A DNA stretch of 7,230 bases from Veillonella sp. (GCA_022737715.1 JAIITD010000088.1:1-7230); one strand, 5' to 3'. Shown: positions 1-6,498, counted from the first letter of the stretch. A program made the numbers and translations. The notes: generated by a model from the letters alone, not told the origin.

Positions 1-381
1 TGCTATGTAGTAGCTGCTCCTGACGCAGACAAAGCTAAAATCGAAAACGAAATCAAAACTATGGAAAACTACTTCGTAGGTTATGAAACTGTAGTCAACT
101 TCATTTCTCAAGAAGAACTCGATCGCGACCACAAAGGTATTCCACACGGCGGCTTTGTTCTTCGCTCTGGTGAAAGCACTGACGGCACACGTCATGTTGT
201 TGAGTATTCCTTGAAACTTGACTCCAACCCTGAATTCACAGGCTCTGCACTTGTTGCTTACGCTCGTGGTATCTACCGCCTTGCTAAACATGGCGGCACA
301 GGTTGCTACACAGTATTCGACATTCCACCAGCTTGGATTTCTACACATTCCGCTGAAGAATTACGAGCTCACTCTCTATAA
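1..381 (+). CDS. ddh: meso-diaminopimelate D-dehydrogenase, C-terminal part (5' end outside window)
   Basis: The open frame enters the window at base 1 and gives 126 residues to a TAA stop. The family carries out the one-step NADPH-dependent reductive amination of L-2-amino-6-oxopimelate (from tetrahydrodipicolinate) to meso-diaminopimelate, feeding lysine and peptidoglycan synthesis in the cytosol. Visible family hallmarks are the HGGFVLRSG stretch (residues 49-57 of the fragment), the EYSLKLDSNPEFTGSALVAYAR block (about 68-89) and the ending FDIPPAWISTHSAEELR, all typical of the Ddh substrate-binding and C-terminal region. Full-length family members are about 320 residues, so roughly 60 percent of the protein lies upstream. 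An in-frame ATG at 61 is internal and has no ribosome binding site, so it is not a start. The gene ends just before a strong terminator and is convergent with cfa. Recognition is from remembered family sequence, not from a search. Confidence 0.9.
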   Translation, partial: CYVVAAPDADKAKIENEIKTMENYFVGYETVVNFISQEELDRDHKGIPHGGFVLRSGESTDGTRHVVEYSLKLDSNPEFTGSALVAYARGIYRLAKHGGTGCYTVFDIPPAWISTHSAEELRAHSL

Positions 382-396
382 TTCCATACGCATCTT

Positions 397-427
397 AAGA
401 GGATAACTTCGGTTATCCTCTTTTTTT
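397..427 (+). terminator. Rho-independent terminator of ddh
   Basis: Stem 397-407 (AAGAGGATAAC) pairs perfectly with 412-422 around a TTCG loop (408-411), with a run of T at 421-427. On the + strand the loop is the extra-stable C(UUCG)G tetraloop. On the other strand it would be CGAA, so the element is oriented for ddh. It starts 15 bases after the ddh stop. Confidence 0.93.
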
Positions 428-465
428 ATATGTAACACACATTATATAAACGTGGCACACCACAC

Positions 466-490
466 AAAAAGGACCGCCCGAAGACGGTCC
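466..490 (-). terminator. Rho-independent terminator of cfa
   Basis: Read on the - strand, GGACCGTC (490-483) pairs with GGCGGTCC (478-471) around a TTCG loop (482-479), including one G-U pair, and is followed by five T (complement of 466-470). On the + strand the same sequence has a C-A mismatch and a CGAA loop but is followed by TTTTTT (491-496), so weaker termination in that direction is possible. It lies 23 bases beyond the cfa stop codon. Confidence 0.88.
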
Positions 491-513
491 TTTTTTCATA
501 TTAAAATCTATCA

Positions 514-1686
514 TTAATACCAACGTGTCAATGGCAATTCATTGTTAACCCCTTTTGTCATAAGGATTTGGTGTAAATCCATATTGCCAATATAGAAACC
601 TGCAGCACAACCACAGAGATATAAATCCCACATACGCACAAATTCAGTGCCGCGGACTTTTTCAACTTGATCACGAACACCTTGGAAATTATTATACCAA
701 TGCATCAATGTTTTATAGTAGTGCAAACGTAAGCTTTCAACATCGATTACATTAAAATCATAGTCATAGGCAATGGAAACCATTTCACGAAGAGATGGTA
801 AGCATCCACCTGGGAAGATGTATTTACGAATCCATGCACTAGATTCTTTTTCTGCTGGATCACTGATGTAATGGAGTAAAAATAAACCTCCATCATTTAA
901 CAAATTGGATGCATCTTCCATATACAATGGGAAGTTTGGACGTCCTACGTGTTCCAACATACCAACGCTGACGATGCGGTCGAATGTACGTCCAGATGCT
1001 GCTACATCACGATAATCAATAAGTTCAATTTCAACTTGACCTTCAAGTCCGAATGCTTTAATCCGTTCTTGGCCCTTCTTCCATTGTTCTTCAGACAATG
1101 TGCAACCATAGCCTTTAACGCCGTACTTACGGGCTGCTTCGATTAAAAGGAATCCCCAACCACAACCGATATCGAGCAAGGTCATACCTTCTTTTAAGTA
1201 TAATTTATCAAGAATATGATGTACCTTTTGATATTGTGCATCTTCTAAGCTATCATCTTCATGCTTAAAGTACGCGCAAGAGTAGCTCATTGTCTTATCA
1301 AGCCATAAGCTATAAAAATCATTACCAAGGTCGTAGTGAGAGGATACTTGTTGTTTTTGATCCTTCTTTTTAAGACCTACATTAAAGAGAGAACTAAGTA
1401 CCTTTTTATTAATCGAATCTTTATTAACATGACCTAATACTACGCAAAGAGCTTGGAACAAATCACCTTCGATTTCAATATCCTTACGCATATACGCTTC
1501 GCCAAGTGCAAGTTCAGCAGAAACGAGCAAATCTTTCTTAGGGATATCGCGATTTACACGAATGGTAAACTCAGGTTCGCCTTCACCGATAGTGTATTCA
1601 TTATCGCCGACTTTGACATTAAAGCAGTGATCATTAAAACGTTCTAAATAGTGAACTAAAAAACTATCAAATAACTTAGAAAACAT
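514..1686 (-). CDS. cfa: cyclopropane-fatty-acyl-phospholipid synthase
   Basis: A 390-residue protein, close to the 382 of E. coli Cfa. The enzyme transfers a methylene group from S-adenosylmethionine to the double bond of unsaturated acyl chains in membrane phospholipids, acting at the inner face of the membrane and usually in response to acid or stationary-phase stress. The N-terminal region (about 1-110) matches the small lipid-binding domain of the family. The methyltransferase domain follows, with HYDLGNDFY (117-125), the SAM-binding motif LDIGCGWG (171-178), EHVG (245-248) and YYKTLMHWY (323-331). Residues corresponding to the bicarbonate-binding pocket of E. coli Cfa appear conserved: C137, E245, H272, I274 and Y324. 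The ATG at 1686 has AGGAAAGGA (- strand, 1703-1695) eight bases upstream, which supports this start. The gene is a single transcription unit, convergent to ddh and divergent from ychF. Confidence 0.95.
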   Translation of the reverse strand: MFSKLFDSFLVHYLERFNDHCFNVKVGDNEYTIGEGEPEFTIRVNRDIPKKDLLVSAELALGEAYMRKDIEIEGDLFQALCVVLGHVNKDSINKKVLSSLFNVGLKKKDQKQQVSSHYDLGNDFYSLWLDKTMSYSCAYFKHEDDSLEDAQYQKVHHILDKLYLKEGMTLLDIGCGWGFLLIEAARKYGVKGYGCTLSEEQWKKGQERIKAFGLEGQVEIELIDYRDVAASGRTFDRIVSVGMLEHVGRPNFPLYMEDASNLLNDGGLFLLHYISDPAEKESSAWIRKYIFPGGCLPSLREMVSIAYDYDFNVIDVESLRLHYYKTLMHWYNNFQGVRDQVEKVRGTEFVRMWDLYLCGCAAGFYIGNMDLHQILMTKGVNNELPLTRWY

Positions 1687-1950
1687 ACTTAACTTCCTTT
1701 CCTAGCAGCGTCACATGACGTTCCCGTTCAATCTAAATGACACGTCCGTCTGTACACTGGCATAGTCATTTCTACTCATCAAAATTTTCTATAAAATAAA
1801 TAATAAGAAAAACTTATATTTTTATTATATAAAAACATTTACTTATCATTTATTTTTATAATAAATCTCAACTCTCTATCTAACATTATAGCACTTATAG
1901 ATAAATATTCTAGACTAAATTCTATAGAAATATATATATCTGTTAGAATA

Positions 1951-1959
1951 TGATATAAT
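1951..1959 (+). promoter_or_regulatory. extended -10 promoter element for ychF
   Basis: TGATATAAT gives a perfect TATAAT hexamer (1954-1959) with the TGn extension. No good -35 hexamer stands 16-18 bases upstream, as is common for extended -10 promoters. Transcription would start near 1966 and give a leader of about 85 nt before the ychF ATG at 2050. Confidence 0.6.
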
Positions 1960-2036
1960 ACGTATTTGATAAGGTTTTTATAAGAACTATTATTTCTAGT
2001 AAAAACTTTCACAATGAACGAAATGACTGAATTAAT

Positions 2037-2045
2037 AAAAGGTGG
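2037..2045 (+). promoter_or_regulatory. ribosome binding site that fixes the ychF start
   Basis: AAAAGGTGG stands four bases before the ATG at 2050. The in-frame ATG codons at 2014 and 2023 have no Shine-Dalgarno sequence, and starting there would add 12 or 9 residues that the family does not have. Confidence 0.75.
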
Positions 2046-2049
2046 TACC

Positions 2050-3156
2050 ATGAGCACAAATTTAGAAGTAGGCATTGTAGGCCTTCCAAATGTTGGTAAA
2101 AGTACATTATTCAACGCTATCACAAAGGCTGGCGCTGAAGCGGCCAACTATCCATTCTGTACAATTGAACCAAACGTAGGTGTTGTTGATGTTCCAGACA
2201 ATCGTCTAGCTGTATTAGCAGAAATGTTCGGTTCTAAACGCATCCTCCCTGCTGCTATGCGATTTGTAGATATTGCGGGTCTCGTAGAAGGCGCATCTAA
2301 AGGCGAAGGTTTAGGTAATAAATTCCTTAGCCATATCCGCCAAGTAGATGCCATCGCTCAAGTTATTCGTTGCTTCGATGACCCTAATATCACTCATGTG
2401 GCAGGCTCCATCGATCCGATTCGCGACATCGAAATTATCAATACTGAACTTTGTCTTGCAGACCTTGAATCCGTTGAAAAACGTAAACAACGTATTGAAA
2501 AAATTGCAAAATCCGGCGATAAAGATGCTCGTGCAGAATTGCCATTACTAGAACGCATCATTGAAGGTCTTGGCGAAGCTAAACCAGTTCGTGCACAAGG
2601 TCTAGACGAAGAAGAGTTAGAAATGATCAAAGAATTAACATTGCTCACTGCTAAACCTTCTCTTTATGTTGCCAATATCTCCGAAGATGAAGTATCTGAT
2701 TATTCCGGTAACGAATATGTAAAACGCGTAGAAGAATATGCGAAAAACGAAGGCGCTGGCATCGTTGTTGTGTCCGCTCGTATCGAGTCCGAAATCGCAG
2801 AGTTATCCGAAGAAGAATCCGCTGCATTCCTTGAGGATCTTGGCCTTGAAGAATCTGGCTTAACAAAACTTATCAAAGCAAGTTATGCACTCTTAGGTCT
2901 TATCAATTACTTCACAGCTGGTGAAATGGAAGCTCGTGCTTGGACAATTGTAAACGGCACAAAAGCGCCTCAAGCGGCTGGTAAAATTCACTCCGATATT
3001 GAAAAAGGCTTTATCCGCGCGGAAATCGTATCCTTCGACGATTTACAAGCTTGCGGCAGCCAAAACGCTGCTAAAGAAAAAGGTCTTGTACGCCTTGAAG
3101 GTAAAGACTACGTTATGAAAGACGGCGATGTAACACATTTCCGTTTTAACGTTTAA
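2050..3156 (+). CDS. ychF: redox-regulated ATPase YchF (EngD/OLA1 family)
   Basis: A 368-residue protein (E. coli YchF has 363). It belongs to the Obg-related P-loop family but prefers ATP over GTP. It binds ribosomes and has been linked to translation control and the oxidative stress response. In order: the Walker A/G1 motif GLPNVGKS (11-18) close to the N terminus as usual, G3 DIAGL (74-78), a coiled-coil insertion rich in E, K and R (about 125-200), the altered G4 motif NISE (209-212) in place of NKxD, which is the signature explaining ATP preference, SAR (242-244) as G5, and a C-terminal TGS domain (about 284-367) starting at INYFTAGEMEARAW. The start at 2050 is chosen from the ribosome binding site and because the G1 motif then begins at residue 11. 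The gene stands alone on its strand between divergent cfa and a convergent nitroreductase gene. Confidence 0.96.
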   Translation: MSTNLEVGIVGLPNVGKSTLFNAITKAGAEAANYPFCTIEPNVGVVDVPDNRLAVLAEMFGSKRILPAAMRFVDIAGLVEGASKGEGLGNKFLSHIRQVDAIAQVIRCFDDPNITHVAGSIDPIRDIEIINTELCLADLESVEKRKQRIEKIAKSGDKDARAELPLLERIIEGLGEAKPVRAQGLDEEELEMIKELTLLTAKPSLYVANISEDEVSDYSGNEYVKRVEEYAKNEGAGIVVVSARIESEIAELSEEESAAFLEDLGLEESGLTKLIKASYALLGLINYFTAGEMEARAWTIVNGTKAPQAAGKIHSDIEKGFIRAEIVSFDDLQACGSQNAAKEKGLVRLEGKDYVMKDGDVTHFRFNV

Positions 3157-3164
3157 GTAAAACA

Positions 3165-3255
3165 GCCCGATGGTTGCTCTATGGCTCCATGGGCATTTTC
3201 TTCCTCGCCTTTGGCTCGTCAGGCCCAAAGTCGCCTACGAGTAACCAGAGAGCTT
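3165..3255. repeat. GC-rich, inverted-repeat element of unknown identity
   Basis: About 56 percent G+C over 3161-3250, in sharp contrast to the AT-rich sequence on both sides. TGGTTGCTC (3171-3179) faces GAGTAACCA (3239-3247) as an outer stem with one G-U pair. Inside, CGCCTTTGG (3206-3214) faces CCAAAGTCG (3225-3233) with one mismatch. An alternative 5' fold pairs GCCC (3165-3168) and TGG (3171-3173) with CCA (3187-3189) and GGGC (3191-3194). It lies between the ychF stop and its terminator. It could be a dispersed palindromic repeat (REP- or MITE-like) or a structured 3' UTR. I cannot see a second copy in the window. Confidence 0.45.
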
Positions 3256-3287
3256 AAAACAATAAACATTAATACATAAATGCACAA

Positions 3288-3331
3288 AAAGAAGATAGGT
3301 ATTATCACAACGATAATGCCTATCTTCTTTT
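3288..3331 (+). terminator. bidirectional terminator between ychF and the nitroreductase gene
   Basis: A 19-base arm (3288-3306) pairs with 3312-3330 around a 5-base loop. On the + strand every position pairs, counting one G-U (3300 with 3318). On the - strand that position becomes an A-C mismatch. T runs follow in both directions (3328-3331 on +, complement of 3286-3290 on -). It ends 17 bases from the stop codon of the convergent gene, so it probably serves both genes. Confidence 0.88.
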
Positions 3332-3347
3332 CTATTTTAATTATATA

Positions 3348-4058
3348 TTATTCAATAACTGTTACAATTTCATCTAATGTACGACGTGTTTTATTGCGAT
3401 GTGGTTCTTCATCACGGTAACCGAAAGCAGCCATTACGGAAATGCCGAAATGTTTCGTATCGAAGAGGCCTAGCTCATCGCCTAATAGTGCAGTCATATC
3501 ATCTTGGTTAAAGCCTTCTAACGGACAAGAGTCCACACCTTCATAAGCAGCCATGGTCATCATATTGGCCATTACGATGTACGCTTGTTTAGAAGCCCAG
3601 TCAAAGGCAGCACGTTCAGATTCAAAGGTTTTATAATCACTTGTAGTAAATTGAGCATATTTTTCACGATATGCTGCATCGATTTCTGCAGGTAATTGTT
3701 TAACTGTTTCTTGAATATAGCGCACATAAGGGGAATCAAATTCTAAATCTACCTTTTTGCGTGTTAAGAACACTACAAAATGACTTGCTTCAAGACCTGC
3801 TTGAATACCCCAGCCATGAACTTTCATTTTTTCACGAATTTCAGGATTTTGGATAACTAACAATTCAAAAGGCTCAAAACCAAGCGATGTTGGTGCCAAG
3901 CGAGCTGCTGTTAAAATTGCATTCCAATCTTCGTCAGAAATCTTTTTAGTACTATCAAATTTTTTGCATGCATAACGATACGTCATAGCATACTCTAAAT
4001 CTTTACGATCCAATTTAGGAGCCGTTAATTTTACATTTTCAATTTCATATTTGCTCAT
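3348..4058 (-). CDS. nitroreductase-family NAD(P)H-dependent flavin oxidoreductase
   Basis: A 236-residue protein of the FMN-dependent nitroreductase fold, cytosolic, usually dimeric. Supporting stretches are RYACKKFD (28-35), the region that binds the FMN phosphate near the N terminus, AARLAPTSLGFEPFELLVI (51-69), which is the family's APTS/N-Q-PW-like block, EGVDSCPLEGFN (173-184), very typical of NfsB/YdgI-like members, and GYRDEEPHRNKTRR (213-226) close to the C terminus. The natural substrate cannot be told from sequence. Members reduce quinones, nitroaromatics or flavins. The ATG at 4058 has AAAGGTT eight bases upstream. It lies 38 bp behind the DUF3343 gene on the same strand with no terminator between, so it may be the last gene of the selenium group. 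A TATAAT-like word in that gap could also allow separate expression. Confidence 0.9.
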   Translation of the reverse strand: MSKYEIENVKLTAPKLDRKDLEYAMTYRYACKKFDSTKKISDEDWNAILTAARLAPTSLGFEPFELLVIQNPEIREKMKVHGWGIQAGLEASHFVVFLTRKKVDLEFDSPYVRYIQETVKQLPAEIDAAYREKYAQFTTSDYKTFESERAAFDWASKQAYIVMANMMTMAAYEGVDSCPLEGFNQDDMTALLGDELGLFDTKHFGISVMAAFGYRDEEPHRNKTRRTLDEIVTVIE

Positions 4059-4096
4059 TGAAATTCAACCTTTCATTATTATAATTCTAAATCAAA

Positions 4097-4354
4097 CTAA
4101 CTTACATAAGCCACTGCCGCTTTACCTTTTTCATACCAAAAGAGCCCTGACATACTGATTTTATGTTCTTTTAAAATAGCCTGAACTTGTTCTACAATAC
4201 TCGATTCTATTTGAATGGACAAACCACACATATCATTCAATTCTGGCGGTGTGGCCATCAATTGATGAGGCACTTCTAATTCCGTTAATACCTTATCCGC
4301 TTTATCTCCAAAATAATAGGATGTAAAAACAACAAGTAACTTTTTATTATCCAT
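4097..4354 (-). CDS. DUF3343 family protein (putative Se/S carrier-like)
   Basis: An 85-residue protein, the usual size for this family, which Pfam describes as putative Se/S carrier-like (PF11823, from memory). It begins with a hydrophobic strand (LLVVFTSYYFG), continues with a helix carrying KADKVLTELEVP and has the family's diagnostic Cys-Gly pair C43-G44 in the stretch NDMCGLSIQI, the proposed thiol site. The function is not proven in the family. The assignment to selenium comes from repeated clustering with selD and yedF, and exactly that arrangement is seen here: the gene is 51 bp behind yedF. A near-perfect ribosome binding site, AGGAGGTGA (4367-4359 on the - strand), sits just before the ATG. 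The stop is TAG. Confidence 0.8.
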   Translation of the reverse strand: MDNKKLLVVFTSYYFGDKADKVLTELEVPHQLMATPPELNDMCGLSIQIESSIVEQVQAILKEHKISMSGLFWYEKGKAAVAYVS

Positions 4355-4405
4355 TGCCTCACCTCCTATTGTATTAATTAATCCTTTGTAACAAAAATGC
4401 GAGAA

Positions 4406-5005
4406 TTAAAGTTTAACAAGATTTTCCCCAACAATAGCATCTGTAATAGCATACATATTTGTAATAGAACCTACACCTACTTTGTCTTTTAGGCCATAGT
4501 AGTCGAGACAAATACCACATGCAGCAATTTCAACACCTGCATCAGCTAGCTTTTTAATATTTTCTAAATGAACCGAATCGTTGGTTACCATTTTAACGCT
4601 ACTATTGATGAAATAAATCGTAGATGGTTTAACGTCAGCTTCAACCAAGCATACCCAGAAGGTTTTCATCAAGTTACGGCCAAGTTCTTCACTGCCCTCA
4701 CCTAGATAATCCTTTGTCATCAAAATAACACGGTTACTATAGCTCATCGGTTCGCAACCAACATCCGGTGAAGGATTTGTATTTGGCGTTAGTTTAATAA
4801 AAAAATCTATGCCATCTTGTCCAATCGCCACATCATAGCCGCGAGACTTGCCGAATTTTTCTACATTATCACGACTCACTTCGTTATCTACAATTGTCGT
4901 AATAATTGCGTCTGGATTTGCATCACTTACCTTCTTCGTTTCAATGACAGGTTTTGGGCACAAACTACCACGTACATCTACAGTTAATTCATTCGTATTA
5001 CTCAT
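4406..5005 (-). CDS. yedF: selenium metabolism protein YedF (TusA-like plus DsrE-like fusion)
   Basis: A 199-residue protein with two parts. Residues 7-72 are a TusA/SirA-like domain with the CPKP motif (16-19), whose cysteine (C16) corresponds to the sulfur-carrying residue of TusA. Residues about 91-199 are a DsrE-like domain starting at NRVILMTKDYLGEGSEELG, with a cysteine pair in ACGICLDYY (C163, C166). This architecture is the YedF family found in genomes with selD. It is proposed to handle selenium or sulfur, but biochemical proof is limited. The start at 5005 is chosen over ATG codons at 5053, 5020-5023 and 5008 because GTGAGGT ends five bases before it and because the TusA fold then begins within seven residues. 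It lies 88 bp behind selD and 51 bp ahead of the DUF3343 gene, consistent with a shared pathway. Confidence 0.88.
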   Translation of the reverse strand: MSNTNELTVDVRGSLCPKPVIETKKVSDANPDAIITTIVDNEVSRDNVEKFGKSRGYDVAIGQDGIDFFIKLTPNTNPSPDVGCEPMSYSNRVILMTKDYLGEGSEELGRNLMKTFWVCLVEADVKPSTIYFINSSVKMVTNDSVHLENIKKLADAGVEIAACGICLDYYGLKDKVGVGSITNMYAITDAIVGENLVKL

Positions 5006-5010
5006 CATAT

Positions 5011-5017
5011 ACCTCAC
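5011..5017 (-). promoter_or_regulatory. ribosome binding site that sets the yedF start
   Basis: On the - strand, GTGAGGT is followed by ATATG ATG. Spacing is five bases to the second ATG (5005) and only two to the first (5008). The upstream in-frame ATG at 5053 has no Shine-Dalgarno sequence. Confidence 0.65.
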
Positions 5018-5040
5018 TAACATTATATATTTTGTGAAAG

Positions 5041-5070
5041 CATCTACTAACACTATTCCATATATGTCAA
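5041..5070 (-). promoter_or_regulatory. weak candidate internal promoter ahead of yedF
   Basis: The 88-bp selD-yedF gap contains a perfect TTGACA (- strand, 5070-5065), but the best -10 at an 18-base spacing is only TAGATG (5046-5041). Two TATAAT words lie upstream of it in the same gap without good -35 partners. It may give yedF and the DUF3343 gene their own expression, or be chance in AT-rich DNA. Confidence 0.25.
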
Positions 5071-5093
5071 AAAAATATTATATCTATTATATG

Positions 5094-6125
5094 TTATTTA
5101 GTTACACGTACCGCCAATCCGCTAAAGCTTTCAACAGCACCAACTATAGTGGCACATTCAACGCCTGCATCATGTAAGGCTTTCACCAAATCCGATCCTT
5201 CGGTAGCAGGCACAGAGAATAGAAGGCCACCTGATGTTTGTGGATCAAAGAGAATATCCGTCCACACCGCATCTAAATTCACATCAACCTGTACATCAGT
5301 TATAGCCTTGCGATTACCATAAGATGCAGCGGGAACCAACCCCATTTGCGCAGCCTCTATCACATCATCAAAAAGCGGGATATCATAAGTCTTGATATGA
5401 ATCGTTACATTAGAAGCACTCGCCATTTCTACAGAATGCCCCATAAGGCTAAAGCCCGTCACATCAGTACACGCATGAATTGTAAAATTATGGGCCACCT
5501 CAGCAGCCACGCGATTCAACATACTCATGCTAGCAATCGCTTGCGCCGTACCAGTAGAAAATAAATCAGCTTTCAACGCATTATTCATAATACCTGTGCC
5601 GATGCGTTTCGTTAACACCAATACATCCCCTACTCGAGCGCCTTTATTCTTCCAAATCTCGTTAGGATTAACTTGACCGGTGATCGACATGCCAAAAATA
5701 GGTTCCTTATTTTCGATGCTGTGACCACCTACAATGGCTGCACCTGCTTCGGACACAATTGACGCAGCCCCATTGAGTACATCCGTCAATACACCTTGTT
5801 CTACTAAGGGAACAGGAAATCCAACGATGTTCATCGCCGTTAGGGGTATCCCCCCCATCGCATATACATCGCTCAATGCATTAGCCGCTGCAATTTTACC
5901 GAATAACGTTGGGTCATTGACAACAGGCGTAAAAAAATCCAATGTTTGTACAAGGGCAAGTTGATCAGAAATTTGATATACCCCCGCATCATCGGCACTC
6001 GTCATATCAGCCAATACATGTTCATTAGTAACAGGCGTCACCTCATTTAATACACGATTTAATATATGAGGACCAATCTTACACGCACAGCCTCCGCTCG
6101 TAACATAATCAGTGAGTCGTATCAT
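5094..6125 (-). CDS. selD: selenide, water dikinase (selenophosphate synthetase), Cys form
   Basis: A 343-residue protein (E. coli SelD has 347). It uses ATP, selenide and water to make selenophosphate, the selenium donor for selenocysteine, selenouridine and selenium-dependent molybdenum enzymes. The glycine-rich active-site segment SGGCACKIGP spans 10-19. C13 aligns with catalytic C17 and K16 with K20 of E. coli. C13 is encoded by TGT, not by an in-frame TGA. Metal/ATP-binding segments follow: ADDAGV (44-49), TLDFFTP (61-67, D63), NALSDVYAMGG (82-92), GGHSIE (133-138), DVTGFSLMGH (221-230, D221) and DPQTSGGLL (294-302). The two AIRS-type domains are complete. The start at 6125 is nine bases from the DUF951 stop, and its GAGGT ribosome binding site overlaps that stop codon, suggesting translational coupling. 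Confidence 0.96.
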   Translation of the reverse strand: MIRLTDYVTSGGCACKIGPHILNRVLNEVTPVTNEHVLADMTSADDAGVYQISDQLALVQTLDFFTPVVNDPTLFGKIAAANALSDVYAMGGIPLTAMNIVGFPVPLVEQGVLTDVLNGAASIVSEAGAAIVGGHSIENKEPIFGMSITGQVNPNEIWKNKGARVGDVLVLTKRIGTGIMNNALKADLFSTGTAQAIASMSMLNRVAAEVAHNFTIHACTDVTGFSLMGHSVEMASASNVTIHIKTYDIPLFDDVIEAAQMGLVPAASYGNRKAITDVQVDVNLDAVWTDILFDPQTSGGLLFSVPATEGSDLVKALHDAGVECATIVGAVESFSGLAVRVTK

Positions 6126-6134
6126 AGGCCTACC

Positions 6135-6338
6135 TCATTCATTTTCAGGCAATCGCGATACAATCTTTTTCGCTGCCTTTTCAAACTTAGGGCGAGGCAT
6201 CAACAACTGATGACCACAACCTTTACATACGATAAGAAAATCAGTGCCGATACGCTTAACCTCCCACTCGTCACTACCACAGGGATGGGATTTTTTCATC
6301 TGCACTACATCGCCCACATAATATCTAATAAACGCCAT
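6135..6338 (-). CDS. DUF951 family small protein (YyzM-like)
   Basis: A 67-residue protein matching DUF951 (B. subtilis YyzM type): YYVGDVVQMKKSHPCGSDEWEV (6-27) and CKGCGHQLLMPRPKFEKAAKKI (38-59). Cysteines C20, C38 and C41, with nearby histidines (H18, H43), could form a small zinc site, but that is inference. The function of the family is unknown. A perfect ribosome binding site, AAGGAGG (- strand, 6349-6343), lies four bases before the ATG. It is the promoter-proximal gene of the minus-strand group, and its stop codon sits inside the selD ribosome binding site. In several Firmicutes, as I recall, this family lies next to ychF. Here the two are about 3 kb apart with the selenium genes between them. 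Confidence 0.85.
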   Translation of the reverse strand: MAFIRYYVGDVVQMKKSHPCGSDEWEVKRIGTDFLIVCKGCGHQLLMPRPKFEKAAKKIVSRLPENE

Positions 6339-6375
6339 AGCGCCTCCTTATACTATTTCTATTCTATATGTATCT

Positions 6376-6381
6376 ATTATA
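6376..6381 (-). promoter_or_regulatory. candidate -10 element for DUF951-selD group
   Basis: On the - strand a perfect TATAAT lies 37 bases before the DUF951 ATG, in the context GAGTATAATAG. No -35 close to consensus is seen 16-18 bases upstream. That place is occupied by the palindrome CCTATATAGG (6397-6406). Transcription would begin near 6369 with a leader of about 30 nt. Confidence 0.4.
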
Positions 6382-6498
6382 CTCAAAATGTGTTCTCCTA
6401 TATAGGTAAAACTATACTATGACTAATAAACTCTGTCGGTATAATCAGAATTGTTACCAAAACAAACAGTTCTATAAACAATAATGATTTTCCATGTA

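Larger units (their letters stand above)
1687..2049. other. divergent intergenic region between cfa and ychF
   Basis: This 363-bp stretch holds no credible gene. The cfa-proximal part (about 1704-1765) is less AT-rich and contains inverted repeats, CGTCA/TGACG around a 2-base centre (1709-1720) and GACGT/ACGTC (1717-1721 and 1742-1746), which would lie in the cfa 5' leader. The middle, 1771-1965, is extremely AT-rich with several TATA-like words on both strands. A convincing -10 can be assigned only to ychF. The 102-residue minus-strand frame crossing this region into ychF is a shadow. Confidence 0.7.

Noticed and set aside
1839..2147. 102-residue minus-strand frame over the ychF promoter and 5' end
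   Set aside because: Overlaps the strongly supported ychF start and promoter. The C-terminal half reads through AT-rich intergenic sequence with no family resemblance.
3170..3244. Small 24-codon frame beginning ATGGTTGCTC inside the GC-rich element
   Set aside because: No ribosome binding site, and the frame coincides exactly with the inverted-repeat structure. Better explained by the lack of stops in GC-rich DNA.
4059..4096. Promoter with TATAAT directly before the nitroreductase gene
   Set aside because: The TATAAT word is so close to the ribosome binding site that the transcript would barely include it, and no -35 is recognisable. Left as a remark only.
6087..6089. Possible selenocysteine at the SelD active site
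   Set aside because: The codon for C13 is TGT, so the protein is the cysteine form. There is no in-frame TGA.
6066..6422. 118-residue plus-strand frame over selD and the DUF951 gene
   Set aside because: Antisense to two well-supported genes, no ribosome binding site, composition typical of a shadow frame.
6419..6484. 21-codon plus-strand frame in the divergent region
   Set aside because: The only purine-rich stretch is about 12 bases away and weak. Low-complexity product rich in N, Q and K, as expected from AT-rich non-coding DNA.
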